A stretch of DNA of 64,000 bases from Lamellibrachia columna (taxonomy: Eukaryota; Annelida; Polychaeta; Sabellida; Siboglinidae): contig OY759266.1 of NCBI GenBank assembly GCA_963662155.1, forward strand, positions 10,181,098-10,245,097, written 5' to 3'. Below are positions 13,282-25,714 of the stretch, piece by piece. A program made the translations under genes and the position numbers. Under the pieces are notes generated by a model. The model did no database searches, was not told the DNA's origin, and saw only the letters and a list, made by a program, of their open reading frames with translations. Positions within the stretch are counted from its first letter, which is position 1, and the number at the start of each line of letters is the position of its first letter.

Positions 13282-13719
13282 CTGTATACAGTATACCTGC
13301 TGTAACAAGGTGTTTTATAATGATAAAGAACACTGAACAGCTTTCTAAGCCCAGACTTCTATGTATGAAATAACTTGCCCAGAATGGGAACTACTGTACC
13401 TTAATGAGGGGGGATCAAAGAATACACTGCTTTGAGCCCCCCACCCCACTCCATCCCTGCATTGCTGTAGGGGATCAAAAGGTCAATGGTGTCATGACCA
13501 AAACGTTGGCAAGATATTTAGAATAATTTATAGCACATGGGATCAACATGTGAGGCCATGGACAAGTATTACCCAGGTAGTTTACTTCTGGATATGTAGT
13601 AGATAAACAAAGTTCCTTTTTAGGGATGCTGCAAAATAGTTATGAACAGACGAAAGGGCATATTTGCAGGGTGGATACATGCTTTGCTTTGTGTAGATAG
13701 TTGATGGCATATGCTAGAG
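13282..13719. other. No recognised feature
   Basis: Non-coding sequence with no repeat or motif that I can support. Confidence 0.4.
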
Positions 13720-13900
13720 GTTGGAAGGATTCCCTGTATGCAAGACAGAATCCAGTTTGTTTGGGTGTTAAACAATGGGAGCATCTTCCAGGTTGATTTT
13801 CTCAAAAAACTAAATTGTAGAATTTTATGAAAGTGGATACAGTTTTTATCAAAACCAAATCGTAATTTTGCACTCAATGTGGAATTGCCTGATTTGTTTT
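13720..13900. repeat. Dispersed repeat R1, copy a (diverged)
   Basis: Segment 13735-13840 aligns with 14510-14715 and 16535-16775. Shared landmarks in order: CAGTTTG/CAGTTG, a GGGAG.C.TT word, TTGAT/GAATTTCTGG-like, and AGAATT.TATGAA. No coding content was recognised. Confidence 0.45.
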
Positions 13901-14509
13901 CATTGGTTCCAGTGGTAAAATTAGTTATCTCTAACAGTGACAGTTGCTTTGACCTTTTGGTGAGTTTTATGAAACTGTTGTCATATGAATCTGTTGTCGT
14001 TGCCTGTATGCTTACATAACATTGTTGTCATCAGCTCATCAATGGTCAAAGAGCAAAGTTGCATGAATGAAAACTCAGATTCAAAAGGTTTCTTATTATT
14101 TCATGTAACCATAAAAGTTCTGTATTAAAGACAGCAGCCTAAGTCATCTATTCTGATTTTTTATTCCCCGAGTTGAAAGAAACATTGCAACAAGGGCTTT
14201 TTGGAAATCTCTCCCTCTTAATGTTAGGACAGCAGTAAAAAAGATAACATTTCTCCATCATATGTAGACTTATCTATTTAACCTTGCTTATGATACTTAG
14301 CTCCTTAACGTCGTATTCATCTGTCTGGACAACTTTAACCTTGCGTGCTGATTTTGAGATTGCCTAACCATTTGGTTTTTATCGAGCCTCTGAATTCCTA
14401 GAAATGGGGGCTGGATCACTGTTATATTTCCGCATTCATGGCATAGAAATATAGTGTCAGCGATTAAATTAAAATTTCTAGTGGCTCGCTGTCAAAATAT
14501 GCACCTATG
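13901..14509. other. No recognised feature between repeat copies
   Basis: AT-rich. The stretch at 14340-14470 may extend the homology with 16360-16470 but is too diverged to be certain. Confidence 0.35.
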
Positions 14510-14760
14510 AGTGATTGTAGGATGTCTTGTGCATGATGCAGTTGTTTTGGATTTCATTCAACGGGAGAACCTTGTACAAATGTTGAATTTCTGGAGAAAC
14601 AATGTCAGAATTCTATGAATTTTGTCCAGCAGGTCGATGAAAGAATAAATATTAACATTGTTGATTTTCAGAATATTAAAATATAAATTTGTGAATAAAA
14701 ATATTAACATGGGGGTAGTTGGTTTATAGAATATACAAAGAAATAAATTTGCAAACAGTA
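14510..14760. repeat. Dispersed repeat R1, copy b
   Basis: Starts with GTGATTGTAGGATGTCTTGTG and passes through TCCAGCAGGTCGATGA to AAAATATAAATTTGTGAATA. The order matches 16535-16775 (GTAGGATC.TTTGTGCATGA, CTCCAGCAGGCTGATAA, AAAATATAAATTTACGAATA). Confidence 0.65.
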
Positions 14761-15550
14761 AATAGTGGCCTGAACCCAACAAATCATAGAATCCAAGAAG
14801 GCTGAGGAACAATGTCCAGATGTGTGTCAGATGCATCCATCATGGCTATGAAATCAGAGCTCAGTCATAGCTGTAATACCAGCTGTGCTAAATATTTCCA
14901 GTGACATCAGGGGTAAAAATATGATGTAGATGGCACTTAAGATAGTAACCATTCTCACCAAATAAATCAATGGAACAAAGTATCTGTTCAACATGTAGAT
15001 GCTAGCAGTGTGAATATATTATTTAAACATTGAAATGAGAGATATATGACATGAACGAACAGTGGATGTCTGCACAAGTTGTAGTGTGGGGAACATACTG
15101 GGAAAGAATCAATGCAATGAGATCAATGCAGGTGGACTTGGTTAGAAGGCTAGGATATGAGGTTATATGTGATGGCTTCCACACGTTCATCATGAGTGTT
15201 CCTGGTAAGTAGGGATTCATTATCAGCTTCTTCCTCTACTCATTCATCTTCAAGTGTGTTCACGTTTCTTCTCTCAGGTAATCTCCTTTATTCAGACATC
15301 AAGGAAGATGTTGGGTAACCATATGGTATGGAAGGCTACAAGCATGCATGTTCCCTTTGCGCAGTTTACCACTCATCACTCTCTCAGCCTTTCTCTCTGT
15401 TTCTCTAGTATTTCTACACTGTCTACCTCCCAGCCTGCATCTACATTCTCTGGCTCTATCTACATTCTCTGGCTCTCTCGCTACCTACACTATCAACCTC
15501 TGCTGCCTTTGTTGCCTCTGTGTGCCATCTTTGTCTCTATAATATACCAC
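14761..15550. other. No recognised feature
   Basis: Turns C/T-rich after about 15370, grading into the following array. Confidence 0.4.
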
Positions 15551-15554
15551 TTAC

Positions 15555-16055
15555 CCTGTCTACAGTCTACCCACCCTACCACACCCTTATCCTATGTCCA
15601 CCCTACCACACCCTTGCCCTCTATCCAACCCTCACACCCTTACTCTATGCCCACCCTACCACACCCTTATCCTATGCCCACCCTACCACACCCTTACCCT
15701 CTACCCACCCCTCATACCCTATGCCCACCCTACCACACCCTTATCCTCTACCCACCCTCCCACACCCTTACCTCTACCCACCCTCTCACACCCTTACCTC
15801 TACCCACCCTCTCACACCCTTGCCCTCTATACACCCTCTCACACCCATACCTTCTACATGTCCTTTCACACCTTTAACCTCTGCCCATCCTCTCATACTC
15901 TTACCCTCTACCCACCTTCTCACACTCTTACCCTTACCCTCGGCCCATCCCCTCACACCTTTACCCTCTACCCACCCTCTCACACCATTACCCTCACACT
16001 CCCCTACCTTCTGCAAACCTTCTCACACCCTGACCATCTACACACCCTCTTAAGC
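15555..16055. repeat. 27-bp C-rich minisatellite, about 18 degenerate copies
   Basis: Units run CCCACCCTACCACACCCTTA plus a variable seven-base end. The period is a multiple of three, so Pro/Thr/His-rich or Gly/Val/Lys-rich frames stay open on both strands. These are composition artefacts. Confidence 0.9.
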
Positions 16056-16177
16056 CCTTACTGTTCTACCCTAGGAGAACCATCAGGATGTACTATTATT
16101 AGATGTCTCATTAATTCCTATCTCAACATTGATGGTGTGAAGCTATAAAAGTTACCAAAATACTCATTACCATTGAT

Positions 16178-16262
16178 CTGGTCTGGCCGCCTGCCTAATG
16201 TGTCCAGGTCTGGCCGCCTGCCTCATGTGTCCAGGTCTGGCCACCTGCCTCATGTGTCCAGA
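16178..16262. repeat. 27-bp array, 3 copies
   Basis: Three copies of GTCTGGCCGCCTGCCTCATG plus TGTCCAG with few changes. Confidence 0.9.
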
Positions 16263-16534
16263 TAATATGATTGTCCAGATTTATACTGGGTAGCTGTCTA
16301 ATGGTCAGATCAAAATGAGGTGAGATCACTGTTTTTCTGGGTTCTTGACATACGAATGAAGTGCCAGTGATTTTGAGAAGGTGCCTCCTTTGGGAATTTA
16401 TATTCTCCCTGGAAAATTAGAACATTATTTTTGAATAGGAATACGGTCATATTTGAGGACTTCGACACCTTTGCTGTGCCCAGATTTTTTTTCTGCTAGT
16501 GGATGGCTGGCAACGGAACCCGCTGTCAACATGT

Positions 16535-16780
16535 GTCAATGACTGTAGGATCCCTTGTGTCAATGACTGTAGGATCGTTTGTGCATGAAGGCATGATGTA
16601 GTTTAGGGGCGTCATTTGACTGGGAGCCTCTTGTATGTTGATTTCCTGGGGAAAAATGACAGCATTTGACAATTTTTCTCCAGCAGGCTGATAAAAAAAT
16701 AAACAATTATTAATATAATTGATATTCAAAAGAATCAAAATATAAATTTACGAATAGCATTAAAAAGTATTAGCATTGTT
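16535..16780. repeat. Dispersed repeat R1, copy c
   Basis: Homologous to 14510-14760 (see that entry). A 21-bp duplication (TGTGTCAATGACTGTAGGATC type) at about 16533-16575 sits at its left edge. Confidence 0.6.
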
Positions 16781-17370
16781 GCCAATGGGAAAAAAGTTAT
16801 CTGTCCTCAATTTATACAAAGAATTTTTATCCGTTCATGTGAATTTATGGCATTTGCCAATGCAATGAAGGCGAGTGAGATATTAATTATTTAGAAATAT
16901 GCCTTGGCAATAAATCATTTTATCTCATATTTTTGTGTTTCATAATGTACATCATGCATAATCTGAGTTTGGACAGTTATTGGGCAATATTTGTTCTCAA
17001 TTGATCAGATAGAAAATTTTGGTTGGCATATTGTAGCAGCAATAGCATTTATATATCCAGAAATTATTACAATGCTGAGATGTTGTGGCACCTTTCTCTC
17101 TCTTATGTCTCTCGTACGGATAAAGTATAACTATTGATGTGTAACGCTGCAGTGAGTTGTTTACATGAACGTACGAGTCATTGCTCAGAACAGAATTTGC
17201 TGACATATTTCACAGATGTTTGTTTGTTTTTATACAAACAAGTTGTTTGTTGTTGGAATAAACTAAGAATATTGCATGTGCATTATTCTATTTACATTAT
17301 TCTATTTACATTCTATTTACATTATTCTATTTACATTCAATGGTTATTAAATAAAGGTAAATGTACATTC
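16781..17370. other. No gene; short (ATTCTATTTAC)n run at 17281-17340
   Basis: AT-rich. About five imperfect copies of ATTCTATTTACATT lie just left of the next SINE. Confidence 0.45.
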
Positions 17371-17690
17371 TTATAAAGCGTGGTATCCAGTCCTTAGGAC
17401 TGTTCAAAGTGGTTTACATTCCACCCCCTGGCAGACCTGCTCATTCCAACGCCATCTTGACTTCTCTGGGAAGCATTCAGCTATGCTACAATTACTGCGC
17501 AAAGACTATTTGTTCAGATATCCACCTCTGTCTGTAGCCAGGTACTCATTTATACAGCTGAGTGAACTGTGGCAACGTGGTATGAACAAAATTGCCCAAA
17601 CTTCGAAACAGCAGCAAGAGGATTTGAACCCGGGTTCTCTCGATTGAGAGCTCAACGTTCGACGCTACCACTCCCCCAAATAAAAAAAGA
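17371..17690 (-). mobile_element. tRNA-derived SINE (family 1)
   Basis: Nearly full length. The B box complement GGATTTGAACCC is at 17620-17631, the body words CTCATT..ACAGCTGAGTGAACTGTGG and CTTCTCTGGGAAGCATTCAG are present, and the tail at 17388-17402 has the fold-back CAGTCCTTAGGACTG. The copy at 51990-52315 has the same order in the opposite orientation. Confidence 0.85.
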
Positions 17691-18339
17691 CTTATGCAGT
17701 TTAGATGAAAACTTTTTTTGGCCATGGAATTGTACTTACCAATGTTTGTGGGAGGCGTAAATGACATAGTTAGTTCAAATCATTTAAATAGATGATTGCT
17801 TTAAGATGATTAATGTCCATGGAGACAATTAGGTACAGTACGAAATTATCCACTCATGGGAAGTGCCATATCCCTTCCTGGCTCCCTCCCTCCTTCCCCT
17901 CTCTGCCTACTTCCCTCCCTCCCCTCTTTCTCCATATCTCCCTCTCATTTTCCCTTTCTCCCACCATCCATCCCTCACAGAGACAGGTTTATGGGTGCAT
18001 ATTCCCAGGATGCTCCTGTCAGAGTGCACTGTGTCAGCTAATGAGCCCACCTTGAGCTCCTGTGAAATCAAGTGTGAAGTCATGCCTGCAGTTATTGGTG
18101 CTGCTTGGATGAGTGGGTGGTCAGCTGAGGCCTGGTGTGGAGAGGTCACTGACTGCCTGACCACTGCTGCCCATTCATGCTGCTCTCTCACATCTTTATT
18201 GGGTTATCCACTCAGAGAGACATCCGCCTTGATTTGACTGCAGATTCCCATTCACACGTGTCTGCCCAGCTGCTTGGAGTCCTGCCTTTTACACAGCGTC
18301 TTGTCATTTTTCGGCATGTTTTTCCTGTTCCAAGACCTA
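17691..18339. other. No gene; pyrimidine-rich stretch 17870-17985
   Basis: CCCTCCCTCC/TTCC-type polypyrimidine DNA accounts for the Ser/Pro/Leu frames here. Sequence 18040-18300 is more balanced in composition, but I see no convincing exon. Confidence 0.4.
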
Positions 18340-18442
18340 ACCTCTGTCTTTCAGGGGAAACTGTCTTTCAGATGAGACCCTAAAAGCCGTTGGTCCCTTC
18401 TATATGGTGTTTATTAAAATTAAAAGATTCCACACAAGGGGT
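18340..18442 (+). mobile_element. SINE/LINE 3' tail remnant
   Basis: TTTCAGATGAGACCCTAAAA, then a GTTGGTCCC word, ATTAAAA and GATTCCACAC. This resembles the conserved 3' tail of several animal tRNA-SINEs and partner LINEs (GATGAGAC.TTAAA..GAGGTCC..ATTAAA.ATCCCA, from memory). A related tail lies on the minus strand at about 44545-44617. Confidence 0.45.
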
Positions 18443-19407
18443 AAATGTGTAACCTGTCATGGACTCACTAACTCTAGATAAGGAATGTGTAACCTGTCAT
18501 GGACTCACTAACTCTAGATAAGGAATGTGTAACCTGTCATGGACTCACTAACTCTAGATAAGAAATGTGTAACCTGTCATGGACTCACTAACTCTAGATA
18601 AGGAATGTGTAACCTGTCATGGACTCACTAACTCTAGATAAGAAATGTGTAACCTGTCATGGACTCACTAACTCTAGATAAGGAATGTGTAACCTGTCAT
18701 GGACTCACTAACTCTAGATAAGAAATGTGTAACCTGTCATGGACTCACTAACTCTAGATAAGAAATGTGTAACCTGTCATGGACTCACTAACTCTAGATA
18801 AGAAATGTGTAACCTGTCATGGACTCACTAACTCTAGATAAGGAATGTGTAACCTGTCATGGACTCACTAACTCTAGATAAGAAATGTGTAACCTGTCAT
18901 GGACTCACTAACTCTAGATAAGGAATGTGTAACCTGTCATGGACTCACTAACTCTAGATAAGGAATGTGTAACCTGTCATGGACTCACTAACTCTAGATA
19001 AGAAATGTGTAACCTGTCATGGACTCACTAACTCTAGATAAGGAATGTGTAACCTGTCATGGATTCACTAACTCTAGATAAGAAATGTGTAACCTGTCAT
19101 GGACTCACTAACTCTAGATAAGGAATGTGTAACCTGTCATGGACTCACTAACTCTAGATAAGGAATGTGTAACCTGTCATGGACTCACTAACTCTAGATA
19201 AGGAATGTGTAACCTGTCATGGACTCACTAACTCTAGATAAGGAATGTGTAACCTGTCATGGACTCACTAACTCTAGATAAGGAATGTGTAACCTGTCAT
19301 GGACTCACTAACTCTAGATAAGAAATGTGTAACCTGTCATGGACTCACTAACTCTAGATAAGAAATGTGTAACCTGTCATGGACTCACTAACTCTAGATA
19401 AGGAATG
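18443..19407. repeat. 40-bp minisatellite, 24 near-identical copies
   Basis: The unit is AATGTGTAACCTGTCATGGA followed by CTCACTAACTCTAGATAAGR. Across 24 units the only recurrent difference is the R (G or A) at the unit junction. One isolated C-to-T change lies at about 19064. This homogeneity indicates recent expansion or active gene conversion. There are no spacers, so it is not CRISPR-like. Confidence 0.97.
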
Positions 19408-19815
19408 AAAAACCCAAGATTAAAAACCTTTTGTTCATAGTTCATAATAATTGTACAAAGATATGAAGCCATTTGTCCTGCATGGAAACATGGACTTCTT
19501 GACATGACATTGGTATGTAGCCAGGACGGTCACTCATCCAGGACTCAGTTTGAGTCACAATCATCACAATATACTGAGGCATCAAGAAGCTCTCATACCA
19601 TTCAATTGTCATCAATAAAATCAGTCCAATATTGGCAGTCATGCACTGGTCAAGTGTCCACTTGGCAGGAGTTCTATTCTTCTTCTCCAAGCGGCTTGAC
19701 CTTCTCACTGTGGATTTAAAGTACCAGTAATATTGATTTTATCGATCAGTGAGCATATTTTTGTGATGAAAGAAGAAGAATTCGGCCAGTAGAGAGATTT
19801 TTAAAGAAATTAATT
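19408..19815. other. No recognised feature
   Basis: Open frames occur on both strands (19442-19708 minus, 19504-19719 plus), but no motif or splice support. Confidence 0.4.
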
Positions 19816-19819
19816 ACTC

Positions 19820-19906
19820 TCCCTTTTCAGTTCAGTTAGCCTCCCTCTTCAGTTCAGTTAGCCTCCCTCTTCAGTTCAGTTACCCTCCCTCTTCAGTTCA
19901 GTTAGC
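19820..19906. repeat. 22-bp array, 4 copies
   Basis: CAGTTCAGTTAGCCTCCCTC plus TT, four copies. Confidence 0.9.
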
Positions 19907-19964
19907 CTATCATGAATCAAGTTCTATGTTCAAACCTGTAGTGTTTAAATAATGTTAAGTTATG

Positions 19965-20345
19965 TACACAGTCGGTTTAATAAAAGAGGTCAAACTTTTG
20001 TTGAAATCATTGAAAGGGTTGACTTTCATCATTAGATCGGGTAGCTTGCGAAAGTATGCTAGCCTTATGTTTAAGACAGAATTGCATCACTACCACCCTT
20101 TTTTTGCCAAATTTTTACCAGACCTAACAAAAAATTATTTACAGATTTGTCCGATGATTTCACTGAAATTATTTAAAAAAAATACAAACAAATTAGTGTC
20201 TTTGTCAATACTAGATTGGTTGGCTTGGGACCAGTGTCCTCAACCCGGAAAAAACAAGGGAGTAAGTAAGTAAGTCGACTGGTTAAATTTTGGTGTGAAA
20301 TGAGTCTGAAAAAAGGTGAACAAAAACATCAGATTCAGGAGAGAC
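19965..20345. repeat. Dispersed repeat R2, array-free copy
   Basis: Matches 49893-50645 in order: TTTAATAAAAGAGGTCAAAC / TTTAATAAAAGAGTTCATG, a single CATTAGATCGGGTAGCTT where the other copy has a 26-bp array, GTCCGATGATTTCACTGAAA / GTCTGATGATTTCATAAAAA, then ATACTAGAT and finally GAAATGAGTCTGAAAAA. Short frames inside are not coding. Confidence 0.7.
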
Positions 20346-21620
20346 CTCTAAATAAAATAATGATTAGCTATTATTTAATTACATTACTAAAGGATGACAT
20401 AATTACAGTGAAGATAGATGGAGTAAATATTGTAACGTACTGTAAAATAATGCAAACTCAAAGTAATATGAGTACATTTGACAACAATAATTTTGATGTT
20501 TGGTGATGAGTAATTATTTCTATGAAACTTTATATTTTAGTCACTGATAATAAGTGTTACCTGTGATTGTCAGTGTTTACTGTGGCCACTTGCCAAACAT
20601 GCAAGTCTTGTTATTGTTTGGTAATTTGGCATACATTCCCATTGGTCCAATTAATCATGGCAACTGCCCAAAGAAAATGGTTAGAAAGAAAGACTTAGTG
20701 TTCTACTGTACATAGAGAGTAACATTCATGGCATCCTGTGGTAGCGTTGTGGCAGCCAAGATGCTGGCTGAATGCAGAGATGACTTGATATTTCTTACAT
20801 TGGCTGAATAGCTGTAGAATGGGTAGGTTGACATTAAGTGGGAGGGACACTTACATTACTTACATTATGGAGTCTTTGTTCATCTCCAGCAAAGGCCAAT
20901 TATGAGGGTTGTCCAAATCCCAGAGAGATTCAGTAAATCAACATTACTAGCCACTGAATCAATGCTAATTAGAAATAAATGGATTATGTGGATCTCCTTG
21001 CCTGATGTCCTGCCTGGTTTACTGGTGGTCTGGGATGTATCAAGTCCCTGCTCAGTTGATCACATTCCCTGCTGGTTTGTTCCACTGCTGCAGGGTCAAT
21101 GGTTCTTCTCATGGCTAATAGTCTCAAAAGGTGACAAATGGTTTATATATCATCAAATCAGTTTCACTGTCTGTTAATAAGAGCGGTGTATTGATGACTC
21201 ATGACGAGTAGTGTATACAGTCAGTGTATTGGGTTGTTGGCAGCATTAAATCTGGTATGATGGTGACAGTGTTGTTGGTTGTGGTGTGGTGGTGGTGGTG
21301 GTGATGTGTGGTGTGGTGTGGTGTCTGTAAGGTTATAATTACTGTCTTTCTTAGCAGACGCTGTCAAAAGAGTGTTCTGTTGACTAGTAACCAGCCGTTG
21401 GCATTGGCTCACTGACCTATAAATAAATTTGTCAATGTTTACTATTCAGAGGAAGCAGCATAAAATAATGATGGCTGGACCAGATAGTCCATCAAGTTGT
21501 CAAACCCGATTAATCTTTGCCTGATAAATGCTGGTAAATACTGTAAAAGACATCAAAAACAGACAAGAGTAAACAGTCATTGACGTCAAACAGTTGTGAA
21601 ACTGAGGCAAGATTTAGCAG
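20346..21620. other. No gene; (GGT)n at about 21282-21303
   Basis: AT-rich to mixed composition. No motif or exon is supported. Confidence 0.4.
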
Positions 21621-22098
21621 CCCTGGGCTCACAGTTATGTCATAGAGTAAAACTGTCATACAGTAAGACAGGTCAATGTCACAAAGAGTTATGTCAAACA
21701 GTAAGACACGTCAATGTCACAGTTATGCCAAACAGTAAGACAGGTCAATGTCACAGTTATGTCATACAGTAAGACAGGTCAATGTCACAATTCGGTCAAA
21801 CAGTAAAACAGGTCAATGTCACAGTTATGCCAAACTGTAAGACAGGTCAATGTCACTCACAGTTATGTCAAACAGTAAGACAGGTCAATGTCACAGTTAT
21901 ATCATACCATAAGACAGGTCAATGTCACAGTTATGCCAAACAGTAAGGCAGGTCAATGTCATAGTTATGTCATACAGTAAGACAGGTCAATGTCACAGTT
22001 AGGTCATACAGTAAGACAGGTCAATGTCACAGTTATGTCATACAGTAAGACAGGTCAATGTCACAGTTAGGTCATACAGTAAGACAGGTCAATGCCAT
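21621..22098. repeat. 34-bp minisatellite, about 13 copies
   Basis: Units of CAGTAAGACAGGTCAATGTC plus ACAGTTATGTCATA, with several short or extended units. Confidence 0.92.
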
Positions 22099-22132
22099 TT
22101 TACACTGTAATTAATAAGAGTAATAAAAAACT

Positions 22133-22215
22133 GCAAATGCATAGATGGTTTAACAAATGCATAGATGGTTTAACAAATGCATAGATGGTTTAACAAATGC
22201 ATAGATGGTTTAACA
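22133..22215. repeat. 20-bp array, 4 copies
   Basis: ATGCATAGATGGTTTAACAA four times with almost no divergence. Confidence 0.92.
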
Positions 22216-22439
22216 TGGAAACAAGTTATATAACTGTTAATATTTGTCTCCTCATGTTGAAGTCTGGAATGCCAATGGTACTTAGACAATGACTGATTGT
22301 GCGGCTGCACCTGCAGTCATTAGGTTTTTGCCAGACAGGCAGACACTACCTGACACCGGGCCAATGTCATAGCACTGACTTGTGCAAGGTTACTGAGAAA
22401 AAATCACGTCAGACCTAAAAAACCATGCCACAGTTCTAG

Positions 22440-22615
22440 TGAGACAGTTGATCACTGAGCAGTCCATCCAGATAAAAGTACTCCTGAGATGGTGATCACT
22501 GAGCATTCCAACCAGTTGAGCATTCCTGAGCATTCCATCCAGATGATGATCACTGACTGAGCATTCCATCCAGATGATGATCAATGACTGAGCATTCCAT
22601 CCAGATGATGATCAC
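22440..22615. repeat. Degenerate array of about 31 bp
   Basis: Units of GAGCATTCCATCCAGATGAT plus GATCACTGACT, three or four copies. Confidence 0.75.
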
Positions 22616-23439
22616 CGTCACATAATTATTAATCATAAATGTAATGTTAATCGGACATGACTTTTTATTCAGTCGTCTGATTGCAAAGGAAATAAATAAT
22701 TATATTTACATGTGTGTGAGCTTTAAATAAAACCTACTATTATCAGCGCATGTCTGTGTTCTCTGAAGGCTTCTAGCACAAGACAAAGAACTTGAATAAT
22801 TCATCTTGACTATCTTATCTCACCAAAGGTGCTACTGTGACAGTCACTAAGACATGGGTTTGGTCAGTTATTCCAGATGGTTGACATTTCAGGAGGACAT
22901 CATAATTATAGACTTGATAGAAGACAGAGCAGGACCTAGGTGCACTTATTGACAGTGCTTTGCCTTTCACTCAGCTCCTCAAGGGGAATCTGCACAGATG
23001 TCAACCAACACTTATCATCACACCTGAGTGTGACCTGGTTGGCTTGTTGTGACCTCTATGACCTCTTGCTGACCTGTGAACCTCAATGGGGGGGGGAGAG
23101 GTGGGACCAACAAGGGGATTAGGAGGCCATCCCACCAGACAGCCTCAGTGGATTAATCTTCAGAGTGATGTGGTTTGTGCTGTGAGGCAGGCAGACAGTC
23201 TGCTGCTATTTATAGGTGGCGTGGATCAGGCCTGTTTGTTTGCTTTGATCAGCAGCAGTGATACAGCAGTGATACAGCAGTGGATCAGAGGAATAGCTAC
23301 AAGCTCAGTGCACACGTGGGCGCCTAGAAACTATGGGGACTCCTAGAAACAGGGGCTTTGTGGGTGTTTCAATGCAGTAAATACTGTGTTATTATCTAGT
23401 CCCAGTGAATGGCTGTGGTCATGTTAGGGAGTGTTGGAC
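22616..23439. other. No recognised feature
   Basis: Non-repetitive sequence with a short G run at 23089-23097. No exon is supported. Confidence 0.4.
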
Positions 23440-23628
23440 GGACATGCCATCAGGAGTGGAGGTGCCAGCAGGTGGTGCTGTCAGGTGGTGTCATCAGCTA
23501 GGTGGTGCCATCAGGTGGTGCCAGCAGGTGGTCCTGAACAGTGGTGCTGTCAGGTGATGCCATCAGGTGGTGCCATCAGGTGGTGCCTTCAGGTGGTACT
23601 GTCAGTAGTGCCCTCAGGTGGTGCTGTC
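23440..23628. repeat. 12-13-bp minisatellite (GGTGGTGCCATCA), left part
   Basis: Degenerate units of the GGTGGTGCCATCA / GGTGGTGCTGTCA type. The array is split by the MITE at 23629-23994 and resumes at 23995-24180. Similar units form an array at 32215-32495. Confidence 0.88.
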
Positions 23629-23994
23629 CAGGGTTGTTTGATTTAAATCATGATTTAAATCACTCAAAAAAAATCAAAACAATCATTGATTTATGATTTT
23701 TTTTTTACTTCCGATTTTTTTAATCACTGATTTATATGAATTTAACACAAATTCAACATAATTGTTTATAAGCATCGAGATCAACAAAGTTTTGTGTGTT
23801 TTTAATACAAAAGCAGAAAATGCGCAAACTTGTGTAGCTGTATTGACACCAGATAGCCTGATAATCAAATATTTTATGACATTGTGTATACCAGATTTAA
23901 AAAAATCAAATAAATAAACAAAATCAAATAAATAAAAAAATCTGATTTAAATTAAAAAAAATTTTTTTTTAAATCATGATTTTTTTCAACCCTG
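23629..23994. mobile_element. hAT-like MITE (366 bp) with 8-bp target duplication
   Basis: The left end CAGGGTTG and right end CAACCCTG are exact complements. The next bases (..ATTTAAATCATGATTT) also appear in complement near the right end (AAATCATGAT). Flanks are GTGCTGTC (23621-23628) and GTGATGTC (23995-24002), an 8-bp duplication with one mismatch. CAG-type ends and an 8-bp target site are diagnostic of the hAT superfamily. The interior is AT-rich with no transposase, hence a MITE. Confidence 0.85.
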
Positions 23995-24378
<384 letters not shown>

Positions 24379-24927
24379 GGGGGTAATACCTTTCTGCTAG
24401 AACTGTCCACAGTAAAATTAACAAAGACATTTGATGCCTAGCTGATGAAGCCATCTGGCTTGTGAACTCCCCAACATTCCCATGTCTTATCAGCTCACAC
24501 AAACATTGAAACTGCACCCTTTAGCAGCTAGCTGGGTTAGTTACCTGGTACCAGCTGGGGCTAGAATTGATCAAAAGACAGGCCTGTTGTTGCTAATTAC
24601 AATTAAGAAGTACCCTGCTGCAGGTCAGTGTGAATAAATCAATACTGGGAAAAGAGTATAAATGCTGTACTCTTTAGTTCTGTAAACTAATTATTATGAA
24701 TTTATTAAACATCTCAATATGAATTTTATTCGTGAAAGAAAAATTATGTTTAATGCTGACATATATTATATTTATAATACGTATTCGTGAAAGAAAAATT
24801 ATGTTTAATGCTGACATAAGCTGATAAGGCCATTGCTGATAATAGACGGAAAGGAGTGCAGTTTTCGATCCATGGTGCACGTTCACTCACGAATATCAGA
24901 ATTGTATCAGTGTATGGGGATTATCAA
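24379..24927. other. No gene; duplication of about 55 bp at 24715-24825
   Basis: ATTCGTGAAAGAAAAATTATG followed by TTTAATGCTGACATA occurs at 24728 and again at 24783. Confidence 0.6.
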
Positions 24928-25545
24928 TGTGGTAAATGGAAAGAAAGAAACAGGAAAAAAAGAAATGGAAAGAAAGAAACATCCTGTTTTTGCTGTATTT
25001 ATCTTTGTAATGATGTTAAAATGTCTCAAAAAGAAAAGTTTCATATATTAACATGACCAATTGAAGTTTACAAGCTAATGGCGTGAAGATATTAAATATT
25101 TTCAGTAATCATAATTGCAATTCATAGCCCATTGATCCACAAATTAACTTGATCCACAATTGAGCCATGAAGCCATTCCCTTGATAATTGTATCTTGTAT
25201 GATCCCTTTTGCTTAATTTAAACTGACATTTGATCCCAAATTTGTGGCTTCCATTTCAATTGCCTCCCCAAAAAACAGGATAAAAGCAGTGATGGGGGCA
25301 CTATTCCTCAGAACAACCATGTACTATTCTACATGTTGTAATCATTCTACTGCTAATACTTTATCATGATTTGTGTGGTAGTGTGATCTAATAAATAATT
25401 ATACATATTTTTCATTTGAATTATTTGTGTATTTTCAATGTTTTCACTGAAATAGAATCTGAAAAACTTGTTTCTTTCTTTCCGTTTTTTTCCCTGTTTC
25501 CTTTTTTCCATTTCTTTTTGTCCTGTTTCTTTCTTTCCTACATTC
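24928..25545. mobile_element. Element flanked by inverted purine-rich repeats, copy A
   Basis: Left arm about 24940-24985 (GAAAGAAAGAAACAGGAAAA..AAAGAAATGGAAAG). Right arm about 25467-25545 is its approximate complement (TTTCCATTTCTTTTTGTCC..TGTTTCTTTCTTTCC). The arms consist of GGAAAGAAAGAAACAGGA units. It is the same family as 25715-26600. No coding capacity or clear target duplication, so the element class is unknown. Confidence 0.5.
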
Positions 25546-25714
25546 TATCAATGCAATGTCAAAATTGCAAATTTTTATATTTATAATACATATCGGAAAC
25601 TTAATGATTGATACATTTCAATTGGGCAACGAAGACATTTGCACCAAGGTTTGACATGGCGTTCAAGCGTTGTGTGCTCGAAGTGACATTTTATGGCCTT
25701 GACCTGACCTGTTG

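Noticed and set aside
15254..16148. Long Pro/Thr/His-rich frames of 177-207 codons
   Set aside because: Overlapping open frames in several phases over a C-rich 27-bp array are a composition effect.
17863..18237. 124-codon Ser/Pro/Cys frame
   Set aside because: Half of it is polypyrimidine tract. No domain, and competing frames are equally open.
18443..19407. Regular 40-bp repeats resembling a CRISPR array
   Set aside because: Units are directly abutting with no unique spacers. The setting is eukaryotic, with spliceosomal introns and SINEs.
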